A DNA stretch of 64,000 nt from Pseudomonas fluorescens Q2-87 (GCF_000281895.1 NZ_CM001558.1:2360556-2424555); one strand, 5' to 3'. Shown: positions 17,758 to 27,804, counted from the stretch's first letter. Notes: generated from the sequence alone by a model not told the origin. Program-made: numbers and translations.

Positions 17758-19197
17758 TCAGTGAGGCGAGTAGACCGTCAGCATCTGCCCAGGCTTGAGC
17801 GCGTTGCCCATGCGCGGGTTCCAGCGCTTGAGGTGCTGCATCTCGACGTTGAAGCGCTTGGCTACAACGTACAGCGAGTCACCCTGTTTGACCTTGTACT
17901 GGGTCTGCTTCTTCTGGTCCTTGCTGTTGGCGGCTACCACGGTGCTGATGCGCTTGCCGGTGGCCTTGGCGTCCTGCATGACCAGGGTCTGGCCGACCTT
18001 GAGCTTGTTGCCGCTGAGTTTGTTCCAGCGTTGCAGGTCCTTGGTCTGGACATTGTTGGCCTTGGCGATCTGTGCCAGGTTTTCGCCGCGCTTGACGCGG
18101 TAGGTGCGCCGGGCGCCTTCCACTTCGCTGTCATCGGCGGTTTCGAAGACCGGCTGGAGCGAGCGCGGGCTGATCAATTCTTCCGGACGCATCGTCGACA
18201 GGCTGGCGGTGAGCAGTTGGGCCTTGGACGTAGGCACCAGCAAGTGCTGGGGGCCGTCGATGGTGGTGCGCTGCTTGAACGCCGGGTTGAGCTGGAACAA
18301 CTCGTCTTCGTCGATGTTCGCCACCGCCGCGACCTTGGACAGGTCCATGCGCTGGTTGATCTCGACAACCTGGAAGTAGGGTTCGTTGGCGATCGGGTTG
18401 AGGTTCACGCCGTAGGCATCGGGGGAAAGCACGACCTGGGACAACGCCAGCAGCTTCGGCACATAGGCCTGGGTCTCGCTGGGCAGTGGCAGGTTCCAGT
18501 AATCGGTGGGCAGGCCAAGCTTTTCGTTGCGTTCGATGGCGCGGCTGACCGTGCCTTCACCGGCGTTGTAGGCCGCCAGGGCCAGCAACCAGTCGCCGTT
18601 GAACATGTCGTGCAGGCGTGTCAGGTAGTCCATGGCCGCCGTGGTGGATGCGGTGATGTCGCGCCGACCGTCGTAGAAACGCGTCTGGCGCAGGTTGAAG
18701 TAGCGCCCCGTGGATGGAATGAACTGCCACAACCCCACCGCGTTGGCCCGGGAATAGGCCATGGGGTTGTAGGCGCTCTCGATTACTGGCAGCAGCGCCA
18801 GTTCCAGCGGCATGTTGCGTTCTTCGAGGCGCTCGACGATGTAGTGGATATACAGGCTGCCGCGTTCACCAGCGTTTTCCAGGAAAGAAGGGTTGCTGGC
18901 GAACCACAGACGCTGTTGTTCGATACGCGGGTTGACGCCCGCCGTTTCCTGCAACTGGAAGCCCTGGCGCATACGCTCCCAGACATCCTGGGGCACTTGC
19001 GGGCTGGGCTTTTCACTCAGCCAGACAGGCTTCTGTTTGGCGCGAGCGGCGATATTCGGGGTGTGTGCCGCGTCGGTCTGCGACACCTGGCTCGTGCTCT
19101 GGCAGCCCGCCAAAGTGGCGGACACAGCCACCGCGATGGCTTGAGCCAAGCGGGTCAATGTGTCTGACTGGACGGACCTGCGTATAGATGACGACAT
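17758..19197 (-). CDS. mltD: Membrane-bound lytic murein transglycosylase D
   Basis: A 479-residue lipoprotein that cleaves peptidoglycan glycan strands. A lipobox (TLAGC, Cys32) ends the signal peptide. The goose-lysozyme-like SLT domain has the catalytic Glu140 in LLPVIESAYNP, followed by GLWQFIPSTG. Two LysM peptidoglycan-binding repeats lie near the C-terminus (starting YRVKRGENLAQIA and YKVKQGDSLYVVA), with a third, degenerate one possible around residue 300. The start MSSSIRRSV at 19197 gives a normal lipoprotein signal. Order mltD-gloB-methyltransferase-rnhA-dnaQ is conserved in Pseudomonas. Confidence 0.95.
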   Translation of the reverse strand: MSSSIRRSVQSDTLTRLAQAIAVAVSATLAGCQSTSQVSQTDAAHTPNIAARAKQKPVWLSEKPSPQVPQDVWERMRQGFQLQETAGVNPRIEQQRLWFASNPSFLENAGERGSLYIHYIVERLEERNMPLELALLPVIESAYNPMAYSRANAVGLWQFIPSTGRYFNLRQTRFYDGRRDITASTTAAMDYLTRLHDMFNGDWLLALAAYNAGEGTVSRAIERNEKLGLPTDYWNLPLPSETQAYVPKLLALSQVVLSPDAYGVNLNPIANEPYFQVVEINQRMDLSKVAAVANIDEDELFQLNPAFKQRTTIDGPQHLLVPTSKAQLLTASLSTMRPEELISPRSLQPVFETADDSEVEGARRTYRVKRGENLAQIAKANNVQTKDLQRWNKLSGNKLKVGQTLVMQDAKATGKRISTVVAANSKDQKKQTQYKVKQGDSLYVVAKRFNVEMQHLKRWNPRMGNALKPGQMLTVYSPH

Positions 19198-19295
19198 TGG
19201 CTGGAAGTAAGTTCCGGGCAAAAATGTCGGCCGATTCTAGAAAGCGCACCCCAACAGGTCAACCTTTCAGAATTTTTGATCAATCGATAGCTGCC

Positions 19296-20063
19296 TTAGA
19301 ACTTATCTTTCCAAGCTCTCAAGGCCGCAAAAACCTCACTCGGCGTCTGGTTTCGCTGGCCGTTCCGTTCGTCTGCTTTTTGTTTAACGGATGTTTCAGC
19401 GGTACGCAGAAACGGGTTGGTCATTTTTTCCAGGGCCAGGGTCGACGGCAGGGTCATGACGCCTTCGTTGCGTTGGCGGCTGACTTTTTCCAGGCGGGCG
19501 GCGATGTCCGGGTTGTTCGGCTCCACCGCGGCAGCGAATTTCAGATTGCTGAGGGTATATTCATGGGTGCAGTAGACCAGCGTATCTTCAGGCAGGGCGG
19601 CAAGGCGGCTGAGGGAATGGTGCATTTGCTCCGGCGTGCCTTCGAAGAGCCGGCCGCAACCGGCGGCGAACAGGGTGTCGCCACAGAAGAGCAGGCCCCC
19701 GTGGTAGTAGGCGATGTGCCCTAACGTATGGCCGGGCACGGTGTAGACATCGAAATCCCAGCCCAGCACGCTGATCCTGTCGTTGTCATTGAGGGCCTTG
19801 TCCCGCGCCGGGATGTTTTCGCTGGCCGGACCATAGACGGTGGCGCCTGTCGCGTCTTTCAACACCTGGACGCCGCCAACGTGATCATGATGATGGTGGG
19901 TGATCAATATATCGCTGAGGACCCAGCCGGGATGGGCATCGAGCCAGGCTTGCACCGGCACGGCATCGCCCGGGTCGACTACGGCGCAGCGTTGGGTAGA
20001 GTGGTCCTGTAACAACCAGATGTAGTTATCGGTGAACGCGGGCAGGGCAGTGATCTGTATCAT
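19296..20063 (-). CDS. gloB: Hydroxyacylglutathione hydrolase (glyoxalase II)
   Basis: A 255-residue metallo-beta-lactamase-fold enzyme that hydrolyses S-lactoylglutathione, the second step of methylglyoxal detoxification. The binuclear metal motif [10 protein letters not shown] begins at residue 55, with further ligands in VPGHTLGH and CTHEYTLSN. The start at 20063 ([14 protein letters not shown]) is the conserved one. The gene is divergent from the methyltransferase gene with 65 bases between them. Confidence 0.96.
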   Translation of the reverse strand: MIQITALPAFTDNYIWLLQDHSTQRCAVVDPGDAVPVQAWLDAHPGWVLSDILITHHHHDHVGGVQVLKDATGATVYGPASENIPARDKALNDNDRISVLGWDFDVYTVPGHTLGHIAYYHGGLLFCGDTLFAAGCGRLFEGTPEQMHHSLSRLAALPEDTLVYCTHEYTLSNLKFAAAVEPNNPDIAARLEKVSRQRNEGVMTLPSTLALEKMTNPFLRTAETSVKQKADERNGQRNQTPSEVFAALRAWKDKF

Positions 20064-20128
20064 CGCGGAATTCGCCAAGCGGAAAACAAAGGCGCATCTT
20101 AGAACTTCCCGGCGCGTTGGAGAATGCA

Positions 20129-20887
20129 ATGACCGATGAAGCGTTCGCTCAGGCTGATCCTGACTGGCTGGCGTTGATCAGCGCCGCTCGTGAATGGCTG
20201 TCCGGCCCTGTCGGGCAATTTTTGCTGGACGAAGAACGACGCATGCTCGAAGACGAGCTGGGCCGGTTCTTCGGCGGCTACCTGGTTCACTACGGGCCTT
20301 CGGCGCAGACGCCACCGTCGGCGCCACAGGTCCAGCGTAACGTGCGCCTGGGGGCGCCCTTGCCCGGTGTGGAGATTGTCTGTGAGGAGCAGGCCTGGCC
20401 GCTGAGCGAGCATGCCGCCGACGTGGTGGTCATGCAGCATGGACTGGATTTCTGCCTGTCCCCCCACGGTCTGCTGCGCGAAGCCGCCAGCAGCGTGCGC
20501 CCTGGCGGGCACCTGTTGATCATTGGCATCAATCCCTGGAGCAGTTGGGGGCTGCGGCGTGTGTTTGCCCACGATGCCTTGCGCCAGGCCCGCTGCATCT
20601 CGGCCTCGCGGGTGGGCGACTGGCTCAACCTGCTGGGCTTCGCGCTGGAGAAACGCCGCTTCGGGTGCTATCGTCCGCCGCTTGCGTCGCCCAAATGGCA
20701 GGCCCGCCTGGCCGGCTGGGAGCGCAAGGCCGGTGACTGGCAACTTTCCGGGGGCGGTTTTTACCTGCTGGTCGCGCGCAAGATCGCGGTCGGACTGCGT
20801 CCGGTGCGCCAGGCACGACGTGAGCCGATGGGCAAGTTGATTCCCTTGCCGATGGCCAAGGTCAATCGTCGCCACATCGAGCCGTAA
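20129..20887 (+). CDS. SAM-dependent methyltransferase, class I
   Basis: A 252-residue cytoplasmic protein. The second half of a class I methyltransferase fold is clear: [13 protein letters not shown] (motif around strand 4), then [19 protein letters not shown] (strand 5), the layout of ubiquinone/malonyl-type methyltransferases. The first glycine-rich SAM motif is weak. Substrate is unknown. The ATG at 20129 is preferred because the TTG at 20117 overlaps its own GGAG ribosome site. Its position between gloB and rnhA is conserved in Pseudomonas. Confidence 0.85.
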   Translation: MTDEAFAQADPDWLALISAAREWLSGPVGQFLLDEERRMLEDELGRFFGGYLVHYGPSAQTPPSAPQVQRNVRLGAPLPGVEIVCEEQAWPLSEHAADVVVMQHGLDFCLSPHGLLREAASSVRPGGHLLIIGINPWSSWGLRRVFAHDALRQARCISASRVGDWLNLLGFALEKRRFGCYRPPLASPKWQARLAGWERKAGDWQLSGGGFYLLVARKIAVGLRPVRQARREPMGKLIPLPMAKVNRRHIEP

Positions 20888-20975
20888 CCCCTTTTTGATG
20901 GTCTTGCCGGTATCCGGCGGCGGGCAATGTCCGCCGCGATCGGCGGGCCTTTGCATTTATTCTGGATAGATTGGC

Positions 20976-21428
20976 ATGAGCGATAGCGTAGAACTCTTCA
21001 CAGATGGCGCCTGCAAGGGCAACCCCGGTCCGGGCGGCTGGGGGGCACTGCTGGTGTGCAAGGGCGTGGAGAAGGAACTCTGGGGCGGTGAAGCCAATAC
21101 CACCAACAATCGCATGGAGCTGATGGGCGCGATTCGCGGATTGGAAGAACTCAAGCGGTCTTGCGATGTGCTGCTGGTAACGGACTCGCAGTACGTGATG
21201 AAAGGCATCAACGAGTGGATGGCGAACTGGAAAAAGCGCGGCTGGAAGACCGCCGCGAAGGAACCGGTGAAGAATGCCGACCTCTGGAAACTGCTGGATG
21301 AACAGGTCAACCGCCACAACGTCACCTGGAAATGGGTACGTGGCCACATCGGCCACCACGGCAACGAACGGGCCGACCAATTGGCCAACCGTGGGGTGGA
21401 TGAGGTGCGGGGGTATAAGCAGGCCTGA
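20976..21428 (+). CDS. rnhA: Ribonuclease HI
   Basis: A 150-residue endonuclease that cuts the RNA strand of RNA-DNA hybrids. All four catalytic acids are present at the E. coli positions: Asp10 ([14 protein letters not shown]), Glu48 (NNRMELMGA), Asp70 (VTDSQYV) and Asp134 (GNERADQLA). It is followed 52 bases later by dnaQ on the same strand; in E. coli the same pair is divergent. Confidence 0.98.
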   Translation: MSDSVELFTDGACKGNPGPGGWGALLVCKGVEKELWGGEANTTNNRMELMGAIRGLEELKRSCDVLLVTDSQYVMKGINEWMANWKKRGWKTAAKEPVKNADLWKLLDEQVNRHNVTWKWVRGHIGHHGNERADQLANRGVDEVRGYKQA

Positions 21429-21480
21429 GCGTGCTAACATCCGCGCTTTTGCAAGCATGCCCGTTGAGAGCTGAACACTG

Positions 21481-22245
21481 ATGGCCAACAGATCTGTTGT
21501 ACTCGATACCGAAACCACCGGCATGCCGGTGACCGATGGTCACCGGATTATCGAAATCGGTTGTGTCGAACTGATCGGCCGGCGCCTGACCGGTCGCCAT
21601 TTTCACGTCTACCTGCAACCGGACCGGGAAAGTGACGAGGGCGCTATCGGCGTCCACGGCATCACCAACGAATTCTTGGTGGGCAAGCCGCGTTTCGCGG
21701 AAGTGGCCGATGAGTTCTTCGAATTCATCCAGGGCGCGCAGTTGATCATCCACAACGCTGCGTTCGACGTGGGTTTCATCAACAACGAATTCGCCCTGAT
21801 GGGCCAGCACGACCGGGCCGACATCACCCAGCATTGCACCATCCTCGACACCTTGATGATGGCCCGGGAGCGGCACCCGGGGCAGCGCAACAGCCTCGAT
21901 GCCTTGTGCAAGCGCTACGGCGTCGACAACTCCGGTCGCGAGCTGCACGGCGCCTTGCTCGACTCCGAGATCCTGGCCGACGTCTACCTGACCATGACCG
22001 GCGGCCAGACCAGCCTGTCCCTGGCCGGCAATGCCTCGGACGGCAACGGTACCGGCGAAGGTTCGGGCAACCAGGCCACGGAAATCCGTCGCTTGCCGGC
22101 TGACCGCAAGCCCTCGCGGATCATTCACGCCAGCGAAAGCGACCTGGCCGAGCATGCCGCACGTCTGGAAGCCATCGCCAAGTCCGCTGGCGCTCCGGCA
22201 CTGTGGACGCAGTTGGCCGAGGCACAGGCCTCCGCGAACGGATGA
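21481..22245 (+). CDS. dnaQ: DNA polymerase III epsilon subunit (proofreading exonuclease)
   Basis: A 254-residue DEDDh 3'-5' exonuclease. Exo I is VLDTETTGM near residue 7, exo II is HNAAFDVGFINNE near residue 95, and exo III is HGALLDSEILADVYL near residue 158. The last 60 residues, which tether epsilon to the polymerase subunit, are present. Length matches the family, and the start is the only reasonable ATG. Confidence 0.96.
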   Translation: MANRSVVLDTETTGMPVTDGHRIIEIGCVELIGRRLTGRHFHVYLQPDRESDEGAIGVHGITNEFLVGKPRFAEVADEFFEFIQGAQLIIHNAAFDVGFINNEFALMGQHDRADITQHCTILDTLMMARERHPGQRNSLDALCKRYGVDNSGRELHGALLDSEILADVYLTMTGGQTSLSLAGNASDGNGTGEGSGNQATEIRRLPADRKPSRIIHASESDLAEHAARLEAIAKSAGAPALWTQLAEAQASANG

Positions 22246-22291
22246 GACCCCTGTGGGAGCCAATGCGCTCATTCAAGGAAGCGAAGAGTCT

Positions 22292-22381
22292 TGTGGCGAG
22301 GGAGCTTGCTCCCGCTGGACTGCGAAGCAGCCCCATTTTGTGAGCGCTTCGCACTCAAGCGGGAGCAAGCTCCCTCGCCAC
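22292..22381. repeat. REPIN, family A
   Basis: TGTGGCGAGGGAGCTTGCTC from 22292 and its complement ending at 22381, outward facing, downstream of dnaQ. The short centre contains GACTGCGAAGCAGCCCC. Confidence 0.9.
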
Positions 22382-22520
22382 GATGATTCCGGTAAACCCT
22401 GAACGAACGGCTGCATCCATGTTCATTTCTCGCCACAATCGCCACGACCTTCTACCCTGAGGTAACGGCAGGCTACGGAACCCGCTTGATGTGTGAAAAT
22501 TTGAAAGGCAAGGACACTGG

Positions 22521-23183
22521 ATGGCAACGCGCCGTGGGTTGCCTCAAGGAATGAGGACTTTTCCCGCTATGCAGCCGGTTATGAATCCCAAGCACCCCGG
22601 GTTGTCGGTGCGTGTCGTCGATGACGGCTTCGCCGCCTACATCTGGGGCAGTGATTTCAGTTTCGAGGTCAGCCACTACGGTACGGCGCAGATGGGCCGC
22701 CCGGTGAGCCAATGGGCCGTGACGCCGATTGTTCCCTATCGCAAGTGCTATGGCATCGATCCCGAAGAGTTCGCCAGTTTTCGCGACGCCCCGGACAGCG
22801 AAATCTTCATGGCCTTTCTGGATGATCAGCCAGTGGGTCATATCGTGGTCAGTACCAACTGGAACGGTTTCGCCCATATCGACGAACTGGCGGTGCATGC
22901 CCCGGCGCGACGCCATGGGGTGGCCAAGGCGTTGCTCGATGTTGCGCAGTTCTGGAGCCGCAAGAAAAAACTCCCAGGGATCATGCTGGAAACCCAGAAC
23001 AACAATCTGGGCGCGTGCCGTCTCTATGAGCGTTGCGGCTATGTGCTGGGCGGCATCGATCACCTGCGCTATCGCGCCATTGACCGCCACACCGCTGAGG
23101 TGGCCCTGTTCTGGTACCGGTTGTTCGACGATCCGCTGGGCATGTCGATCAATGGCCCAACAACGCCTCGGCTTGTTCCGTAA
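22521..23183 (+). CDS. GNAT N-acetyltransferase, streptothricin-acetyltransferase-like
   Basis: A 220-residue acetyl-CoA-dependent acetyltransferase. The GNAT core spans about residues 100-190: IDELAVHAPARRHGVAKALL is the acetyl-CoA loop, then PGIMLETQNNNLGACRLYE and CGYVLGGIDHLRY. The MLETQNNN and GGID motifs resemble the SatA/Sat4 streptothricin acetyltransferases, so an aminoglycoside-like or beta-lysyl amine may be the substrate; this is inference. An AAGGA site about 6 bases upstream supports the ATG at 22521. Its 3' end overlaps the convergent LysR gene by 35 bases. Confidence 0.82.
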   Translation: MATRRGLPQGMRTFPAMQPVMNPKHPGLSVRVVDDGFAAYIWGSDFSFEVSHYGTAQMGRPVSQWAVTPIVPYRKCYGIDPEEFASFRDAPDSEIFMAFLDDQPVGHIVVSTNWNGFAHIDELAVHAPARRHGVAKALLDVAQFWSRKKKLPGIMLETQNNNLGACRLYERCGYVLGGIDHLRYRAIDRHTAEVALFWYRLFDDPLGMSINGPTTPRLVP

Positions 23184-24042
23184 TCCGCTCCAGCAGCGAC
23201 TGGAGGGCGGGCGAGGGCGTCGTGCCATCCAGGCTCAGGGCATAAAGATTGATCGGTATGGCGGGCGACACCGGGCAGACATCCAGGCCGCCATTCCTGG
23301 CGCCTGAGGCGGTAAACGGGTCGACAATGGCCAGGCCTTCGCCGGCTTCGACCATGGCCCGCATCATTTGATGAGTCTGGACGCGAATCTGGATCAGCGG
23401 CGCTGGGCGTAGCGCTGCCAGTTTGTGCTCGAAGGCTGGGCTTAGCGGATCGTGGCCATCGAGCCCGACCAGCGACTGGCCTGCCAAATCTTGAATCGAA
23501 ATGTATTTCTGCCGTGGTTGCAGCCAACCGTGGGGGGCCAGCAATTGCAGCTTGCCCTGGCCGATCATCTGGCAGCGGATGTCGGGATGCTCGGGGTCGT
23601 GCAGGCTCAGGCCCAGGTCGCTTTCCCGCAGCAGCAGGCTCTGGACGATCTCGCGGGTCGGCTGGCTGAGCAAGGTGCACGGCGCGTCCGGATGGCGTCG
23701 GCGCAACGCCGCGATGCTTTGCGGCAGCAACTGCTGGGCCAGCGGCGGGGTACAGATGATGCGCAGGGGCGGCGCCTGATAATGTTTCAGGCTGCTAGCC
23801 AATCGTTGCACCGGTTCGAGGGTGTCGTAAACCCGCGTAATGCCGTCACGCAGCTCAAGGGTTTCCCGGGTAGCCTGCAAGCGCCCGCGCACGCTGGCAA
23901 ACAGCATGAAGCCCAGTTGTGCCTCGGCATCGCGCAAGATCGCCTCGACCTCCGCCACCGGCAATTGCAGCCATTCGGCGGCCGTGCCGAGGTGGCCGGT
24001 TTGCAGCAGCGCCTGGATCACTTCGATGTGGCGTAAACGCAT
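23149..24042 (-). CDS. LysR family transcriptional regulator
   Basis: A 297-residue regulator. The N-terminal winged helix (MRLRHIEVIQALLQTGHLGT, then AEVEAILRDAEAQLGFMLF) is followed by the two-lobed periplasmic-binding-protein-like effector domain (about 90-297), including PPLRIICTPPLAQQLLP. The recognition helix departs from the usual SQPALS pattern. Its targets are unknown; it ends inside the convergent GNAT gene. Confidence 0.88.
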   Translation of the reverse strand: MRLRHIEVIQALLQTGHLGTAAEWLQLPVAEVEAILRDAEAQLGFMLFASVRGRLQATRETLELRDGITRVYDTLEPVQRLASSLKHYQAPPLRIICTPPLAQQLLPQSIAALRRRHPDAPCTLLSQPTREIVQSLLLRESDLGLSLHDPEHPDIRCQMIGQGKLQLLAPHGWLQPRQKYISIQDLAGQSLVGLDGHDPLSPAFEHKLAALRPAPLIQIRVQTHQMMRAMVEAGEGLAIVDPFTASGARNGGLDVCPVSPAIPINLYALSLDGTTPSPALQSLLERITEQAEALLGH

Positions 24043-24126
24043 GCAAGAGGTCCGTGTTCGGCGGGTGAGCCATTGAGTGGCCGAATCCTAACCCAACTCC
24101 GGGCATGACTTCTGCTTCATGGCAAA

Positions 24127-24360
24127 TTATGAAGCTATTTGCGTTTCCGGTTCGCGTGTCAACTCGACGCCTGACTGCACCAGCACGAAGCGGTCTTCGT
24201 CGAGTTTCGTGACTCGATCACCGATGGCCAGCTTGTACGTGATGACAGGCTCCTTGCCGTTACCGTCCAGCGACGGGGTCGATTCCTGGAACTCATGCAC
24301 CGAATAGACGCGACCTTCGGCGTCCCGCGCATGAAATTGTCCGACAAGTACTGCTGCCAT
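24127..24360 (-). CDS. Small hypothetical protein
   Basis: A 77-residue soluble protein without signal peptide or membrane segment. It starts MAAVLVGQFHARDAEGRVY and looks like a small beta-rich domain. No family is recognised. A CAGAGG ribosome site 9 bases upstream and normal codon use support it as a gene. It lies between the LysR gene and the divergent flavoprotein gene. Confidence 0.6.
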   Translation of the reverse strand: MAAVLVGQFHARDAEGRVYSVHEFQESTPSLDGNGKEPVITYKLAIGDRVTKLDEDRFVLVQSGVELTREPETQIAS

Positions 24361-24545
24361 TGCTTAGAACCTCTGGAAATAGATCACTCGATTTGCGGTT
24401 CTGTAGACCCTGCCCAAGCGCGGTAAGTTTTCCCACAAGAAAAAAATAGTCCAGCCGGCAAGTTTTCGTTGCTCCACTGGTCCAAATTGTCCTCCGATCA
24501 TCTATAACTAGGGCTCCTTCGAACCGACAGTCGAGAATGCCTCTC

Positions 24546-25106
24546 ATGAGTAATGTCTACACAGTGGCCGTTTTGGTGGGAAGCCTGCGCAAGGCATCGA
24601 TCAACCGCAAGATTGCGCTGGCACTGGCTGAGCTGGCTCCTGCCAATCTGAAACTGAACATTGTTGAAATCGGCGAGCTGCCACTTTACAACGAAGACAT
24701 CGACGTGACGCCGCCGCCGGCAGCCTACGCCACGTTCCGCCAGCAGGTCGGCGCCGCCGATGCCTTGTTGTTCGTCACCCCCGAGTACAACCGCTCGGTA
24801 CCGGCACCGTTGAAAAATGCCATCGACGTCGGCTCGCGTCCCTACGGCCAGAGTTGCCTGAGCGGCAAGCCGGGCGCGGTGATCAGTGCTTCGCCAGGTG
24901 CCATCGGTGGTTTCGGTGCCAATCATCATTTGCGCCAATCCCTGGTGTTCCTCGATGTGCCCTGCATGCAGCAGCCGGAAGCTTACCTGAGCGGCGCCGG
25001 GACGGCCTTCGACGAGGCGGGCAACCTGTCGGAATCGCTCAAACCCTTCCTGCAGAAATTCATCGACGCCTATGGCAAATGGGTCGAGCAGCATAAAAAG
25101 GCCTGA
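24546..25106 (+). CDS. NADPH-dependent FMN reductase, ChrR-like
   Basis: A 186-residue flavodoxin-fold oxidoreductase. The FMN phosphate loop is VGSLRKASINRK near residue 10, PEYNRSVPAPLKNAIDVGSR binds the flavin ring, and SPGAIGGFGANHHLRQ follows. The pattern closely resembles the P. putida ChrR quinone/chromate reductase, which limits one-electron redox cycling. The start MSNVYTVAV (24546) matches that protein's start; the ATG at 24537 would add three residues. The arsenite pump gene arsB is next on the same strand. Confidence 0.87.
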   Translation: MSNVYTVAVLVGSLRKASINRKIALALAELAPANLKLNIVEIGELPLYNEDIDVTPPPAAYATFRQQVGAADALLFVTPEYNRSVPAPLKNAIDVGSRPYGQSCLSGKPGAVISASPGAIGGFGANHHLRQSLVFLDVPCMQQPEAYLSGAGTAFDEAGNLSESLKPFLQKFIDAYGKWVEQHKKA

Positions 25107-25133
25107 TCGGGTCTCGAACCCTCAGCAGCCCCC

Positions 25134-25241
25134 TGTGGCGAGGGAGCTTGCTCCCGCTGGGCTGCGCAGCAGACCCAAAAACAGGGACGCCAGGCGCTGG
25201 AGCGCCAGCCCGACCCAGCGAGAGCGAGCTTCCTCGCCACA
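25134..25241. repeat. REPIN, family A (diverged right arm)
   Basis: TGTGGCGAGGGAGCTTGCTC from 25134; the right arm ends CCTCGCCAC at 25241 but reads CGAGAGCGAGCTT, with changes from the family pattern. It occupies most of the 318-base gap before arsB; the remainder (25242-25424) shows no assured feature apart from a weak 38-codon frame. Confidence 0.82.
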
Positions 25242-25424
25242 AACGTATCCGAATGTTGTATCCCGGCTTTACTGAATAATCCAAGCTCCCTATATTCGCC
25301 CCTCGCACCCACGATCCACCTTCGCCATGCCCGATTCCCTCCGTCGCCTTGAAGTCTTCCAGGCCCCGGCGGCGGCATTGCTGCTGGTTTTATCCCTTCA
25401 TTTACCTGCTCAAGGCTGTTGCGC

Positions 25425-26708
25425 ATGCTCATCGCGTCGTTGATTTTCCTGCTGACCATCACCCTGGTGATCTGGCAACCCAAGGGGCTTGGCGTTGGCT
25501 GGAGCGCGACGCTGGGTGCGGTGCTGGCGTTGTTGAGTGGGGCGGTGCAGGTCAGTGATATCCCGCTGGTGTGGCAGATCATCTGGAACGCCACCGGCAC
25601 GTTTGTCGCGCTGATCATCATCAGCCTGCTCCTGGACGAGGCGGGGTTCTTCGCCTGGGCGGCCCTGCATGTGGCCCGGTGGGGGCGGGGCAGTGGGCGC
25701 AAGCTGTTTGCGTTCATGGTGTTGCTGGGCGCACTGGTGTCGGCGCTGTTCGCCAATGACGGGGCGGCGTTGATCCTGACACCCATTGTGATTTCGATGC
25801 TGCTGGCGTTGCGTTTTTCGCCGGCGGCAACCCTGGCGTTCGTAATGGGCGCCGGTTTTATTGCCGACACGGCGAGCGTGCCGCTGGTGGTGTCGAACCT
25901 GGTGAACATTGTTTCGGCGGACTTCTTTGGCATCGGCTTCAACCGCTACGCGGCGGTCATGGTGCCGGTCAATCTGGTCAGCGTGGCGGCCAGCCTGGCG
26001 ATACTGCTGTGGTTCTTTCGCCGAGACATCCCGCGGGACTACGACCCGCAGCAGTTGGACGATCCGGCGTCTGCCATTCACGACAAGGCCACCTTCTATG
26101 CCGGTTGGGCGGTGCTGGTGATCCTGCTGCTGGGCTGTTTTGCCCTGGAGCCGCTGGGAATCCCGATCAGCGCCATCTCGGCGGTATGTGCCATGTTGCT
26201 GCTGGCCATCGCCGCCAGAGGCCACAAGATATCCACCCGCAAAGCGATGAAAGAGGCGCCGTGGCAGATCGTGATTTTCTCCCTTGGCATGTACCTGGTG
26301 GTGTACGGCTTGCGCAACGCCGGGCTGACCGGATACCTGGCCCACTGGCTTGATGGCTTCGCCGAATATGGTGTGTGGGGCGCGGCCATGGGCACCGGTA
26401 TTCTGACGGCACTGCTTTCGTCGATCATGAACAACCTGCCGACGGTGCTGATCGGCGCCTTGTCCATCGATGCCAGCCAGGCCACCGGCGCGGTGAAGGA
26501 AGCGATGATCTATGCCAACGTCATCGGCAGCGACCTGGGCCCGAAGATTACTCCGATCGGCAGCCTGGCGACCCTGCTGTGGCTGCATGTGCTGGAGCGC
26601 AAAAATATCCGGATAGGCTGGGGGTATTACTTCAAGGTCGGGGTCGTGTTGACGGTGCCGGTGTTGCTGGTGACGCTGGCGGCGCTGGCGGTGCGGTTGT
26701 CACTCTAG
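25425..26708 (+). CDS. arsB: Arsenite efflux membrane protein ArsB
   Basis: A 427-residue inner-membrane antiporter that exports arsenite or antimonite using the proton gradient, alone or with ArsA. About twelve hydrophobic segments are seen, plus conserved ArsB stretches: [14 protein letters not shown] near residue 107, [14 protein letters not shown] near 160 and [11 protein letters not shown] near 330. The ATG at 25425 gives the standard start [10 protein letters not shown]. No arsR, arsC or arsH is adjacent, which is unusual. A terminator-like REP pair follows. Confidence 0.94.
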   Translation: MLIASLIFLLTITLVIWQPKGLGVGWSATLGAVLALLSGAVQVSDIPLVWQIIWNATGTFVALIIISLLLDEAGFFAWAALHVARWGRGSGRKLFAFMVLLGALVSALFANDGAALILTPIVISMLLALRFSPAATLAFVMGAGFIADTASVPLVVSNLVNIVSADFFGIGFNRYAAVMVPVNLVSVAASLAILLWFFRRDIPRDYDPQQLDDPASAIHDKATFYAGWAVLVILLLGCFALEPLGIPISAISAVCAMLLLAIAARGHKISTRKAMKEAPWQIVIFSLGMYLVVYGLRNAGLTGYLAHWLDGFAEYGVWGAAMGTGILTALLSSIMNNLPTVLIGALSIDASQATGAVKEAMIYANVIGSDLGPKITPIGSLATLLWLHVLERKNIRIGWGYYFKVGVVLTVPVLLVTLAALAVRLSL

Positions 26709-26723
26709 ACCGAGGAGGCTTCA

Positions 26724-26813
26724 TCGCGAGCAGGCTCGCTCCCACAGTGACCGCAGCGTCTGCAATTTCAATGGTGAACAGAGACACCATGTGGGAGCGA
26801 GCCTGCTCGCGAT
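26724..26813. repeat. REP pair, family B (inward)
   Basis: TCGCGAGCAGGCTCGCTCCC from 26724 and TGTGGGAGCGAGCCTGCTCG from 26790, facing each other between the convergent arsB and DUF1853 genes. The two arms are exact complements over more than 20 bases. Confidence 0.88.
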
Positions 26814-26838
26814 GAGGGCCTGGTAGACACCCTCAAAT

Positions 26839-27804
26839 TCAGCCGTTGCCCGGCACATCCGGCCAAAGATCGGCCACCAGGAACAGCCGCTCGGCCTCTT
26901 CCCACTCGCCCTCTGCACTTTCGGTCAGGCGCACCATCAGTTGCGCTGGCGCCATGGAGTCGAGGGCCATTCGCCAGGCGTCCAGTTGCTCGGTGCTCCA
27001 GGTCTGGTCCGCTGGATAATGGGCTGGGGCCAGCCAGGCGGCGCGGGGCAGGGGTTGCCAGCGGCCTGGCGGACGTTGGGCGACGAAGGCTGGCCAATCG
27101 CGCTGATGCAGCCAGCTTCCCCGTAGATGCCTGGGGTGCGCACCGGCCGGTGGTTCGGCCTTGCCCGGCCAGGGATACAACAAATAACCGCCGAGCCAGA
27201 GTTCGGAACGAAACACCTCGATACCGGACGGCTCAACACCCAGTGCCGCCAAGGCCTTGCGGCTTTCCGGACGTGCCGAGATCGGCAGTTGGTGCTCGCG
27301 CAAATGCGCCAGTTTGCGGTCGAGTCGGTCATGGCAGCCCGGGCCGAGCCATTGCGCGGTGTCCTGGCCATTGCCGTGCTGGGGGCCGAGGTACAACTTG
27401 ATCGCCAATTCCAGATGATGGACGCCGTCGCCATCGCGCAGCAGCAGGTCCAATTCGCCCAGCGTATGGCCGGCGTGCCGGATCGGCAGGTTCGCGGCAA
27501 TCAGCTCGATGCCCGGGGCGTGTTGCACGGCAAATTGCCACAGCCTTTCGTAATACAGGCCCAGGCGCCGTGTTCGCCCTTGGGACAGGCAATGCAGCAG
27601 TGGATAGCTGTCACGGTCCAGTTGCCGCAACCAGTATTCCAGTCGATGAGGATCTTGCACCCAGCCACTGCCGGCCAGGGGGTGGCGCTGGGGCCAGGGT
27701 GGGTCGATGAGCATCGGCGGGGCAAGTATCGCCCACGCCAGATCGCGCACTTCGGGATGGCGCAGGCGGCGGGGCAAGTCCAGCAATTCAGGAAACAGGA
27801 TCAT
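26839..27804 (-). CDS. DUF1853 family protein
   Basis: A 321-residue cytoplasmic protein. It starts [24 protein letters not shown] and contains [27 protein letters not shown], which carries an acidic D/E-x-K pattern resembling the core of restriction-endonuclease-like (PD-(D/E)XK) folds; this resemblance is my inference. No experimental function is known to me. It is divergent from nadK, with about 105 bases between starts. The start at 27804 avoids the long antisense frame over nadK. Confidence 0.82.
   Translation of the reverse strand: MILFPELLDLPRRLRHPEVRDLAWAILAPPMLIDPPWPQRHPLAGSGWVQDPHRLEYWLRQLDRDSYPLLHCLSQGRTRRLGLYYERLWQFAVQHAPGIELIAANLPIRHAGHTLGELDLLLRDGDGVHHLELAIKLYLGPQHGNGQDTAQWLGPGCHDRLDRKLAHLREHQLPISARPESRKALAALGVEPSGIEVFRSELWLGGYLLYPWPGKAEPPAGAHPRHLRGSWLHQRDWPAFVAQRPPGRWQPLPRAAWLAPAHYPADQTWSTEQLDAWRMALDSMAPAQLMVRLTESAEGEWEEAERLFLVADLWPDVPGNG

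Noticed and set aside
25327..25443. 38-codon + frame [12 protein letters not shown] overlapping the arsB start
   Set aside because: No ribosome site is visible and the end is Cys/Arg-rich without known similarity; a leader peptide cannot be excluded but is not supported.
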